64,000 nt of DNA from NCBI RefSeq assembly GCF_020520425.1, contig NC_079487.1, positions 51,374,719 through 51,438,718 on the forward strand. Reading direction: 5' to 3'. Numbering within the stretch: position 1 is the first letter of the stretch; every line of letters begins with the position of its first letter. The position numbers and the translations under genes are program-made. This DNA comes from Spinacia oleracea (Eukaryota > Streptophyta > Magnoliopsida > Caryophyllales > Amaranthaceae). Positions 51,701-61,899 of the stretch are shown piece after piece. Below the pieces are notes generated by a model, which was given only the letters and a program-made list of their open reading frames with translations, was not told the origin of the DNA and did not search any database.

Positions 51701-52668
51701 GGGGCGGGCGGAATTGAACCTGAAACCTATTGTCTATTGTACATAGGCCCTCGGTCTTAACCACTAGACCAAGACATTATCGGTAATGTGAACACAATAT
51801 CCCCTCCGATCAAGCACATTCATGTCAATTGTCATCTCTAATAATCAAGTAAAAGCAATAGCCTTAAAACTTTGATTAAATCAAGTTCTAAACTATCATG
51901 TGACAATAATTTAAAGACGAGATAGTACTAAGCAACAGTAAGGTGCAAACAATGATTTATGGCAGGAACTGATTTTCACACTCCGACCAACTTAGAAAGG
52001 TGTACTCTCACAGGTCACAATTATGCAAAAAAGAATGTCGTAAAATGCTCGTGTACCCGATTTCTTAAGCATAAAAAAGAAATAGAATTACCTGCTAATG
52101 CTTCCATTAACTCAACCGCTTCCTGAAGATAGCCCTCATTGACTATCCTGAAACACTCTTTTTTAAGCAACTCCATAGCTGACCCATCAAACATCCCCAA
52201 AATACTAACATTCAATTGCGGCAAACATCCCAACAATCCAACAACATCCTTAATTCTGTCTTCCTTCAATCCCTTAATAATTCCTGAAACTACAAGTTTT
52301 GAATTCAACAATTTACCAAAAGACGAAGACCCAGTAGCTCCGGAGCTCAATACACTCTCCACAACCATCCCAAAATCGTCGAATCTCCCATCATCAACCA
52401 GCTTCGAAGCTATTTCCGCATAGAATTTAAGATCAACTTTAGACGAATTGAAGTTCGGTGCGTAAAAATGGGGAGAAATGAGGGGTGTAGAGGTAGAAGA
52501 TGAAGAAGAAGGTGGAGCTGTGGAGGTGGGTTTCGATAGAGAAAGGAAGATGAAGTTGTGAAGAGAGAGAAATGGAGGTTGTTTTGGGGTTAATAAATGG
52601 TAGTGGTTGTAACGACTTGAGGCAACAATGGAGGATGAAGAACCTGTGATGATTACCAGATTCCTCAT
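39381..52668 (-). CDS. Pentatricopeptide repeat protein, chloroplast type (At5g02830-like), 12 exons
   Basis: Exons on the minus strand: 52668-52092, 51453-51366, 49894-49690, 46447-46340, 44999-44835, 44672-44079, 43267-43202, 43123-43043, 42808-42711, 41387-41180, 40138-40078, 39715-39381. All have GT/AG introns and compatible phases, giving 861 residues without a stop. The start MRNLVIITGSSSS leads a Ser/Thr-rich transit-peptide-like region. An upstream in-frame ATG at 52719 is possible. PPR motifs are clear, for example PNTVTWSSLISACANGG, PNHISYTILIGICGAAG, RPDVISYTTAIK and KPNLVTYNTLLRA. The C-terminal domain is non-PPR. Such proteins bind organelle RNA; the exact target is unknown. Introns 2-4, 9 and 10 are long and hold transposons. 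Length and neighbour agree with my memory of Arabidopsis At5g02830. Confidence 0.9.
39793..40083. repeat. Local duplication and perfect hairpin in the last PPR intron
   Basis: A 48-bp segment is present twice without change (39823-39870 and 40036-40083). The second copy includes the end of exon 11 and its donor; the first is a decoy copy in the intron. The first copy also pairs with 39793-39810 as a perfect 18-bp inverted repeat (ctttgaaagtgaatcgcc). Between them, words such as ggaacagaaataaaaagaat recur. Confidence 0.9.
41704..41765. mobile_element. Short Stowaway-type MITE remnant
   Basis: CTCCCTCC at the left, GGGAG at the right, flanked by TA. Only 62 bp, so internally deleted. In PPR intron 9. 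Confidence 0.6.
45692..45728. repeat. (AT)n microsatellite
   Basis: About 37 bases in PPR intron 4. Confidence 0.9.
46143..46199. repeat. (AAAATC)n microsatellite
   Basis: About nine hexamers with one variant, in PPR intron 4. Confidence 0.92.
46695..46786 (+). mobile_element. tRNA-derived SINE-like fragment
   Basis: An A-box-like gcagagtggttaagg and a B-box-like gggttcaaatt lie ~60 bases apart, followed by an A-rich tail (ataataaaaaa). No clover-leaf acceptor stem, so not a tRNA gene. In PPR intron 3. Confidence 0.45.
48268..49268 (+). mobile_element. Pack-MULE with captured ZFWD gene start
   Basis: Long inverted repeats: the outer ~220 bases pair well from ggaaaatttgc to the matching right end, and pairing resumes further in around cttattcctcttcaatggag. 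The flanking 9-mers are AATTGTTTT / AATTTTTTT (one mismatch), as for a MULE. It sits in PPR intron 3 inside a hAT-like MITE. Confidence 0.75.
48709..48936 (+). pseudogene. Captured N-terminus of a CCCH-WD40 (ZFWD) protein
   Basis: The frame contains MDFDSNDDSNRVFNRLG, then KVCFHWQAGGCTRNSC. Plant ZFWD zinc-finger proteins begin in this way (RVF.RLG, then VCFHW.AGRCNR..CP). Likeness stops after the third Cys of the finger and the frame runs on into unrelated sequence, so the WD40 part is missing. A CT-rich leader precedes the ATG, which suggests that 5' UTR and first codons were taken together. Confidence 0.7.
50193..50517. mobile_element. Stowaway-type MITE
   Basis: Tips CTCCCTCCGTCCCTTAATAC and its inverse, flanked by TA (50191-50192 and 50518-50519). 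The left tip unit cgtcccttaatacttgcacc is present twice in a row. In PPR intron 2. Confidence 0.88.
51700..51785 (-). mobile_element. tRNA-derived SINE-like fragment
   Basis: Minus strand: A-box-like tggtctagtggttaaga and B-box-like ggttcaattcc at tRNA-like spacing, without acceptor-stem pairing. In PPR intron 1. Confidence 0.5.
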
Positions 52669-52835
52669 AGTTTGGACTTTGGAGCTCTGGAGGAAGGTGT
52701 TGATAGAACAGTACAACAATGGAGTAAAAAATTTGGATGTGTTATCTTATATTGGGCCACGTAACAAGATAGTTTCCGGCGTGGGTGGTGCAGGATTAAT
52801 TATTGTTTTTGATTTTTTTTTTTTAATACAATAAA

Positions 52836-55021
52836 GGAATTTTTGTCAAAAATGATCTTTTATAGTCCGAAAATTGTGACAAATGACCTTTTAAAAAGAG
52901 TTGTGAGATAGGACCCAAATCAGATTTCTTGTTGTAAATAGGGACCAAAAGTTATTTTCCGACGATCAAAGCATTGACCCCCACGTGCACGACACGTGAC
53001 CCATTTAACTAATTTTTTTTATTTTTTTTCAGGTTTTCCCTCCAAGAATTCCCCCATTTTTCCCAGTTAACTGATTGAGAAACATTAAAAAAAAAAAACC
53101 GTATTCTCTCTCCTCTTAACTATGTGTTCTTCGCCATTTTCTTCCTCTATTTTTGTTCAATTCGTTCTCTTTGGTGTAATAAAAATAAAATTCGTTCAAT
53201 CCCCTTTGATTTTTGTGGCATTTCGTACAAGGTAAAAGTGAAAGCCCCAAATTTTTTTGTTCAATTTCTCAATTTGTCAACTGTTTAAATTAGGGTTCAT
53301 ATGCAAAGCACAGCAGCTCGGCAATATCAGAACATCTGAGCAAGGACAGGAGGCCTCAAAATAACTTCCCAGTAGCTGTTGATTAGCCAGCAGATGATGG
53401 GTATAACTGGAGAAAATATGGGCAGAAGCAAGTGAAAGGAAGTGAATACCCGCGAAGCTATTACCGGTGTACCACTCCTAATTGGCCTGTTAAGAAGTAG
53501 GTGGAGCGCTCTTTTGATGGTCAATTGGTCATATAACTGAGATTATCTACAAGGGTCAGCACAACCACGAGTGGCCTCTAATAGGACGGCGAGGTAAAGA
53601 TAGCAGTCTGCTGCAGCTATCTGGTAATACGTACATCTGATGGTCAGTTGGGTAACTCCTTGTGGCCGAGAGACTATGATTCTGCTCAACTAGCAACCTC
53701 TATGCAGTTAAATGGACCAAGTGATAGTGATGAATCTGGTGAAAACTCGGAATTAATTAATGAAGAAGATTGTAATCAAGAGTTCACGAAAATCAAAGGG
53801 GGTTTGTTCGATGTAGTGTAATAATCAAGATTGTAATTGAACAAATTCTTTCTCCATTTTTTTTATTATACTACTGTAAACACAAATTTAGGGTCTGCAA
53901 AATAACAAAGCTAAAATAATTTGTATTGATTTATGTATTTGGGTACAATCTCTAATGTGTTTATCCACTGATTCGATCTCTACAACTGTAAGAATTTGTT
54001 TTGTCGGACGTCTTGAGCGAGGGCCACCGGGCTTGATCTCTTTCAATGACGTAGTATGGAGATAGAAAGGCGTTTGTGCTTGTTGTTCTTCTTCCACCGA
54101 AATTTGATGTCGACTTGTATGCTTGGAAGCAGTCTTAGGGTTTTCTGGAGAGTAGTGTGTTTTTGGATATTACGTTCAGTCTGTCTGCCAAATGACTTAG
54201 AGAAAACTTTTTATATCCTCCTCTTAGGTTTAGGGTTTTATCTCTTATGGATTAATGTGCCTTTTACTTAATCTTATTTAAATAACCCACTTTTATTAAT
54301 GTGTCCAACAATTATTCCAATAATTACATATCCGATTTGACCTATGGACGAATATGCAAGCATACGTTTCATGCTTGTTTGAGTAATAGCAATGAGATTC
54401 CCCAATATCATGCTAAGAATAGCTAGGATTTCCAGAAGAAGATGTCATTCGTTTGATGAGAAATAAAAGGGAATATCGAAAATTCGAGTGGGCCTTTTAC
54501 TTAAGCTCATTTAAATAACCCACTTTTATTAAATGAACGTCATTTGATTAAAATGGGCCTATTTTATTTATAACCCAAATTTATCTGACATTTAAATAAT
54601 AAAAGTCAACATTTGACTTTTTTGGGACAAGAATTGATGACATGGCATTTATCACACTTTTAATGCCTACAACTACATAGAAGAAAATTGAAGAAAATTT
54701 GGAGGAAGAAAATGGCAAAGAAGACAGAGTCAAGAAGAGAGAGAATACAATTTTTTTTATGTTTCTCAGCTAGTTCACGAGGAATTGGGGGGAATGCTGG
54801 GAGGGAAAGCCTGAAAGAAAGAAAGAAAAAATCGTTAAATGGGGTCACGTGCCGTGCACGTGGAGGTCAACGCCGGAAAATTGGCTTTGACTGCCGGAAA
54901 ATGGATTTTGGTCCCTATTCACAACAAATAAACTGATTTGGGTCCTATCTCACAACTTTTTTTTAAAAGGTCCTTTGTCACAATTTTTGGATTATAAAAG
55001 GTCCTTTCTCACAAAAATTCC
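52836..55021 (+). mobile_element. Pack-MULE with captured WRKY gene
   Basis: A perfect 9-bp target duplication TACAATAAA (52827-52835 and 55022-55030). Inverted repeats of ~190 bp begin GGAATTTTTGT; shared inner blocks include gttgtgagataggacccaaa and tagggaccaaaa. The interior holds a CT-rich leader, a WRKY remnant and unrelated AT-rich DNA. It lies about 170 bases upstream of the PPR start codon, in its promoter. Confidence 0.88.
53375..53590 (+). pseudogene. Dead WRKY domain (group I N-terminal type)
   Basis: Translation shows [43 protein letters not shown] and, in another phase, TEIIYKGQHNHEWP. This is the N-terminal WRKY domain of group I factors. The second zinc Cys (usually PNCPVKK) is Trp. 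Stops lie before the domain (53383-53385), after PVKK (53498-53500) and near 53533, and the last block is shifted in frame. A Ser/Asp/Glu-rich stretch near 53720-53790 may be further WRKY sequence. Confidence 0.85.
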
Positions 55022-55119
55022 TACAATAAAAGTTAGGATAGTGTTCTCTCAACACTGTGTAGTGTGTACTAATTTATCCAAAGAATATAAAATAAGAAAA
55101 CTTATTATGTATAGATCAA

Positions 55120-57979
55120 TGTAACACCCTAATAATTCCTTGCTTTTATTAAACCATTTTCCAACTTAAAATAAAGGAATTACTAAAGCATTACCGCCAC
55201 CGTGATAACGGTTAAGGCTATTACCAGAATTACGCAGCGGAATTAAATGTCAACTAACTTTTAAAAACCATAATTAATGAAATATTGAGGCCTCCTACAA
55301 TTTGGAACCATAACGGCCCAAAACCCAAAATATAAATAATTCAAACATTTCAAACATAATTAAAGTATTAAATAAAATAGTTTCAAAGAACGAAAGCATG
55401 CAACTCTCTCAATCATCCCAATCCACATGATTTCGATCGTACTTGATCTACCAACCTGCTATATTATTCTACTCCCCAACAAAGCAAGTGCAAATGATGG
55501 ATCATCATAGGGTCATTAAGGCAAAGGCCATGACCAGAAACACACAAAGCACGTAGTCAGCAAAAGCTGAGTACTTACAAGCATAGAGTAAATGAAACTA
55601 AAACATGCATCACTCACTAAGTACTAATCAACATGCAAAAGCCATATAATACTTAACAAACAATCATGAGACACAAGACTCGACTCTTGACTCACAATTT
55701 AATTAGAATAAGCTTCGAACGGGCCAAAAGAATAATCCACAAAGGGAAAAGGTGATGGGAGCCAACCATACACCAAATATAATAATAATAAAATCGGGCC
55801 ATACCGACGGAATTCCTGCGCATAATATAAATGAAACAACGTCTTGTATCATTAGTAGGAGTACGAGCTTTCCGGCAAGACTCCCCCCATTGTTCATACT
55901 CAAGGTATATACGTTCCAAGAGTTTTGAAGCTTGTTCCGGTTGCACTTTACGTTTATTAATATTTTAATAAAGGCGAACTCAAGACTCGACAACATGCAT
56001 ACATACCATTAATAAACAACAACCAAAACAATCTTATTTTAATGCTTTAAGACTTGTGATCAACCAAGCAAGACACTTGTGATATTACTACCATGTTCCT
56101 CCCCACCAAAGTGAGACTCCACATCATGCACATTACATGAGGGTTGTGCCCTTGCACGACAAATCCTAATTCATTTCATACATAATATTCCCAACTGAAC
56201 CCTACATGTGTGGTGGCTTACGTGAGCTAACCCTTCACATGTGGTAAAATAAATAGTACAACGAGGTATAAATAAATGGTTCAAAGTATGCTAGACATCC
56301 CGTACAATAGCATACAAATAAATAATCCATCCCTTGCATGTGAAATAAACCATACATGCATAAATATTGAACAACATGATTGACAATGAAATCCATACTC
56401 ATAATAATTTCAACATGCTTGTTCAACAATTAATCCAATAAATCCAACATCACAAATCACATGCTCGTTCACCAAAATAAACATGATTCCACATAATGTA
56501 ATTCACATCATCAACAATCATGTAATGTCATTGACAAAAGGTGTGGTCGCCCTAGACTTGTACGTACCTTGAATACCTAAGCGTAGGGGCCACTTTGCAA
56601 TAACGAGCATTCAACTAGAAATCACCTCCTATCACCAAAATAATAAAACTTAAATTATTTTCATGTTCATTAAATTTCCAGCAACTTTATAAAAATTAAA
56701 ACCTCCTTTAGACTTTAGAATTCAATCGTTTTTCAATAATAAATCGTCTCAATTTGCAAAATCAATCCCTAGTACGAAAACATACTTTTTCCGCCTTTAA
56801 AATCAATAAAAATCGACACTTTAAACCTTTATTCAAATCTGAAAATATAATTGATTATCATAATTAAAATCATCACTTAATTAGGCTAATCAATTGACTC
56901 ATTAGGTCTAGGTTAAAACCCTAACTTGAAAATCCCAATAACACTAGTTTATTATCATAAAAATCAATGCTTTATTCAATAAACAAATCTGAAAATTCAT
57001 CCTTTGATAATTAAAACAAACCTAATGAATCACAACACACAAATCCTCAAACCACGGTATTCATAACCGGTTCCCAGCATTTTAATTACTCAAAACAATA
57101 TTAATATAATAATTTAAAATACGGAATTTAAATAGAATAGGTAAGGAAGAAGAGAATTATACCAAGCCAGCCTATAGCACGGAACAACCACGAATTAATG
57201 TGATTGGGCGAAAAGAGATTGGAAAACGAACACGAACAACACACACACACGACCGTGTGTGTGCGCGCAGCAGCGAGGGGACGAGGCACAGGGGCGCGCG
57301 CTGCGACGAGGGCAGCAGGGGCGCGCGCTGTGCGCGAGGAGAGAGCGAGAGAAGGCAAGAGTGTGGGCGCTGTGCGCGAGGGAAGGTGAGCGAAGCAGGG
57401 GCGCGTTGTGCGCGAGGGAGAGAGAGGAAGAGAGGGAGCGTGCGAGCGACGGGCGCGAGGCACGCAGCGCTGGGCGTGAGGCCGAGTAGCACGGGCGCAC
57501 GAGCACTGCTGTGCGGGCGTGCGGTGTGCCGAGCAAAGAGAGGAGAGGAGTGAGGTGCAAGAAATCAAAAAGGGGCTTTATGAAATTTTAGGGGTTCATT
57601 TAATGATGGGGGAGTCTATTTATAGGCTCCCTAATCCCTTGATGGGCTAGGCTTAGGATATTTGAGTTGGGCTTAGGAATTAAATGAATTGGGCTAGCTT
57701 AGGATTTAAATTAAGCTGTTTGGATTGGGCTCGTTTAATAAAACGAATTGGACTTTTTATTTAAACCCGAAGCTTTAAAAATCATTTGCAACTCATTTAA
57801 TTTCCCGACTCAAGAATTAAATTCGTTTCGTAATTAATTAAAATAATAAATATTCTAATTAATTAGAATACATTAAATGCAATGCGTTTAAATATTATTT
57901 AAACGATAATAAATCGTAAAATGCTTTATAAATATAATAAAATATATTTATAAATATTATAAAAATACGAGGTATTACA
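55120..57979 (+). mobile_element. Solo LTR, Gypsy (TGTAACACCC type, probably Tekay/Del-like)
   Basis: Starts TGTAACACCC, ends GGTATTACA, and is flanked by ATCAA on both sides (55115-55119 and 57980-57984). No interior or primer site, so a solo LTR. A GC-rich block (57230-57540) contains a CA/GT near-palindrome at its left. Open frames in that block run on both strands and are not genes. Inserted in an RNase H-like remnant. Fossil. Confidence 0.85.
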
Positions 57980-57984
57980 ATCAA

Positions 57985-58140
57985 TTTGTGGTGGGTCTGT
58001 ATGGGATGACCTAAGGCGGCAACATAATCTGATGCGCGATTGACTTTTCAAAAAATGTGGCGAGAAGAAATACTATCAAAATTATTCAATAGTTCTTTGA
58101 CATCATTCAGCAATACCTGTATCTTCATGGGCATTAAGTT
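57985..58140 (-). pseudogene. RNase H-like (RVT_3) remnant
   Basis: Minus-strand translation contains VKELLNNFDSISSRHIF, then a stop, then KVNRASDYVAALGH. This resembles the end of the RNase H-like domain (..HV.REANRAAD..A..G). The stop replaces the usual Arg (TGA for CGA). The reading frame continues a few codons past the LTR insertion site. It could be a LINE tail or a host RNase H-like gene. Confidence 0.5.
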
Positions 58141-58157
58141 TGTCCCTGCAAAATATT

Positions 58158-60090
58158 TACAACAACAACAAAGCCTTAGTCCCAAAATGATTTGGGGTCG
58201 GCTAACATGAATCGTCGTAGAAGATCGTCATTGTCACCAATCAAACCAGAAAGGAGCAGGAAGTTAAAAAATAAAAAACAAGGAAGAGGGAGAAAGTGGA
58301 ATTAATGAAAGAAAGATAAGAGGGAAATGTATATATATTACAGACAAAATATTACTCCGTATCAGGGATAATAAAAGTAAGTAAAGTTTAAAATAAATAA
58401 ATAAGTAAAATAAGCACATTTCAAACTAGCATGTAAAATTAAAAAAAATTAAAAAAAGAAAAAAAAATGGAAACTATATAAGTCAAATAAAGTCATCAAT
58501 GTATATTCTCTCCCTTCACTATATCCTATCCAACGCCATATTTTCCTTAATTCCAAGAAAGCTCATATCATGCTCAATCACCTTCCTTCAAGTTTACTTA
58601 GGTCTTTCCTTACCCCTTGCAATTCAATCACTTTGCCACCCTTCTAGCCTCCTAACCGGGGGGCATCACTTGATCTTCTGCTTACATGTCCAAACCATTT
58701 TAAACGATTTCCCATCATCTTAAACTCTATCGGTGCAACCCTAACTTTCTTCCTAATAATCTTATTCCTAAAACGATCCTTTCTTGTATGCTCACACATC
58801 TAACGTAACATTCGCATCTCCGCCACATTCATCTTATGCACGTGTCAATGTTTCACTGCCCAACATTCCGTATAACAAAATCGATCGAATTGTCATGCGG
58901 TAAAATTTTCCCTTCAATATTTGGGGCATGTCTAGATCACATAGGAACCCCGTGGCACCTTTCCACTTCAACCAACCTGCTTTGATTCTATGAGCCACAT
59001 CGCCATCCAATTCCCCATCCTTTTGGATAACAGATCCTAAATAACAGAACATTTAGAGCCTTGGACAATTTTCTCATATAAGGTAATCGCCTCTGTCTCT
59101 CTGTCTTGGACTCCACTAAACTTACACTCCATGTATTCCGTGTTGTTTCTACTCAGCCTAAAACCCCGAGATTCCAAAGTTAGTCTCCATAACTCCAATT
59201 TACTTTCCACTCCTTCTTTTGTTTCATCAATCAACACAATATCATCTGCAAACATCATGCACTAGGGTATACCATCTTGAATTGACCTCGTCAATTCGTC
59301 CATGACTACAGCAAAAAGAAACGGGCTAAGTGCAGAACCTTGATGCACTCCAATCGTAATGGGGAATTATTCGGTCTTACCAACACTAGTTCTCACACTC
59401 GTGCTAACTCCCTCATACATGTCTTTGATGATATCAATATACTTCCTCGGAATTTTTTTTCTACTTAATGCCCACCAAAGAATTTTCCTTGTTACCTTAT
59501 CATACGCCTTCACCAAATCAATGAAAACCATATGTAAATCCTTCTTCTTAACCCGATAATTCTCCATTAGTTTTCTTATAAGATGAATGGCCTACATAGT
59601 CGATCTCCCAGGCATATATCCAAACCGGTTCTCTGAAATCTTCACAGTTCTCCTTAATCTTTGCTCAATAATCTTCTCCCAAAGTTTCAAAGTATGACTC
59701 ATTAATTTGATTCCTCGACAGTTGGCACAATCCTGGACATCACCCTTATTCTTGTACAAGGGGATGATAGTACTTTTCCTCCACTCTAATGGCATCCTAT
59801 TACTTCCCTAAATCTTGTTGAAAAGAGTTGTTATACAACCCCTCTCTCTCCCAAGCATCTCCAGATTTTGATAGGTATACCATCGGGCCCCACTACCCTC
59901 TTGCGTTCCATCTTTTTCAGTGCCATTTCGACTTATCTCTTTTGAATTCTTTGCATAAAGTCTAGGTTAACTTGTATCCCCAATATAGCGCCCTTGATCC
60001 CCATTGAACAAGTTATCAAAGTAGAACCTCCATCTATCCTTGATTTTCTTATCTCCCACCAATTTTTTTGATCAACATCTTTCACGCATT
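58158..60090 (-). pseudogene. LINE of the RTE type, 5'-truncated
   Basis: Minus-strand blocks follow the RTE reverse transcriptase: YKNKGDVQDCANCRGIKLM, SENRFGYMPGRSTM, DLHMVFIDLVKAYDKV, then MMFADDIVLIDET (the FADD active site) and [16 protein letters not shown]. The 3' end has the typical cgaccccaaatcattttggg and a (TTG)n tail at about 58160-58172. Several stops and frame changes separate the blocks; no endonuclease part is seen. A CACTA end abuts its 5' side. Confidence 0.85.
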
Positions 60091-60420
60091 CACTACTACA
60101 AAACGCATTATTTCTCGACGCTTTTTTGGCTAATTATCGACGCTTAAAAGCGTCGAGAAAATTTTTCTCGACACTCAAACCCAGTTTCGAGAATTTGGCT
60201 GTAGAGAAATTCTCGACGCTTGATGGCGTCGAATTTCTCGACGGTTTTTCGTGTCTACATATAGTTTTTGGCGCCTTTCAGCGTCGAGAATGTCGATGAT
60301 GTTTGAAGTAGTGATGTTTATTCTCGACGCCATATAGCGTAAGGATTATTTTTGCGGGTGATCAATTACATATTGCGGAAAGTAGCTTTTGACACTCAAA
60401 CGCGTCGAGAATTTTTTTTT
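60091..60420 (+). mobile_element. CACTA (En/Spm) transposon end or miniature
   Basis: Starts CACTACTACAAAA and carries about ten copies of ttctcgacgc or gcgtcgagaa up to 60415. A possible inverted right tip (gaagtagtg) is at 60313, but the repeats continue past it and the 3-bp flanks (att / atg) do not match. The true right end is therefore unsure. Confidence 0.65.
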
Positions 60421-60687
60421 TTGCACGAATCAAAATCAACCTGCATGAAACCTAATAGGCTAAAATCAAACACAACTATAGCACGAACAACTTCAACTTG
60501 AAATGACACAATGATATCGATAGATGATAACTAATTAAGGATACTAATTATATATTAATTTATATAATAGTACGTACTCGCTCCAAAACATATCGAATTA
60601 AGTTAACATATTATCAAAACTATTTAATTAGCTAGTATCTCCAAAACATCACGTTTACTTTTAAAATTCTAACTTGTTATTCTAAAA
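60421..60687. other. AT-rich stretch, nothing recognised
   Basis: No gene or repeat signature. Confidence 0.4.
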
Positions 60688-60961
60688 CTAGTTTTTGGGC
60701 CCGAGCGATGCCCCAGGTTACCACATTAGTAACATTTTCATTTATTTATTTTTATTTTCGCAATGATAACATGAAACACGTCATGTCATAGTGGTAAATT
60801 CTTTATTATTTAAACACAAGGTTAGGGGTTCAATCCTTATGCAAACCATATTTCTCATTTTTTTCATGTATGTGAAAATCGCATAGAGTTAATGACTAAT
60901 AAGCAGAGCGCCATGTGGCATGTAAACTTCTTTTGAAACGCCTTTTAATATATAGTATAGA
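60688..60961 (-). mobile_element. Small non-autonomous Helitron
   Basis: Minus strand: A|TCTATACTATATATTAAAAGG at the 5' tip (60961) and CTAG|T at the 3' tip (60688), with a decayed hairpin (gcatcgctcgggc) before it. 274 bp. An (AGAT)n run adjoins the 5' tip. Confidence 0.75.
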
Positions 60962-60974
60962 TAGATAGATAGAT

Positions 60975-61894
60975 GTCATCTTCAAAACAAAGGCCACTCG
61001 AATTAAAGCCTACAACTTCAAGAATATGAGCTTCATAGTTTAAGAAGTTATGCATCATCCCTTGATTCTTTTCTTCCACCACCATCATCTTCTTCAAATG
61101 CATCATTGACCTTAAAAAAATAAAAAATGGTAAGTATGTTAATAGTTTCTCCCACAGTGTAAAAATAAACTAAGAGAAGGTCTACGATAAAAAAATAAAA
61201 CAAACTGGTGACTGGAACTTTCGAATTAAAATGAACATGACTTCTTTCGTATTGTTGTGCTAGAGTATTCTCTGTTCATCAAACAAGAACCTATATATTT
61301 GGGTTGTAACAAGATGTGCTAGAATGATCAGCCTAGCGCAGTCTTACCCATCTGTAATTCCATAAGGCAGATGATCTACCATATAGATGACATAAGGCAG
61401 ATGATGCAGCTATCCACTTCTACATTCTAAATCTCCCCGTACGTGATCTACCCTATAGATGACATAAGGCAGATGATGCAACTAATAGCTAGAGAAGTCA
61501 TTTGTAATTCCATGGTACTTTGATGTTCTTAAGAATACATCATAACCATCTAATTGTTTGTGATTCCTTGTGTGGTACAATGATATACAGAAATATCTGA
61601 AATTATTTACTTTTTCAATAAAACAAAATCTGCTGGCACATATGTCAAGTACTCCAAGTGGAGATTGAACCCCGACCTTTTTACATTAAATTTGAGCTAG
61701 GTTTTTATTTTTTTTATCCCCACTGATGGTGTATATGCACCAGTTAAACCAGATAGAATATCACCAGAAAATCTCGTCTTTGTTGACAAGCATTTTGGTG
61801 ATACCTTCCTAGCCTTTCAACCAAGCAGATAATTGAATTTCAAGTATATTAGCAGCTAACTTTTTGAAATATTACTGGCTGTCAGTGGCCTGCT
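60975..61894. other. Intergenic stretch
   Basis: No gene. A twice-repeated word cataaggcagatgatgca (61380-61480) and a lone B-box-like ggggttcaat (minus, ~61665) are the only structures noted. Confidence 0.45.
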
Positions 61895-61899
61895 AGTAT

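Noticed and set aside
57128-57568. Frames up to 146 codons in the GC-rich part of the solo LTR
   Set aside because: Opposed frames of simple composition inside an LTR; no coding support.
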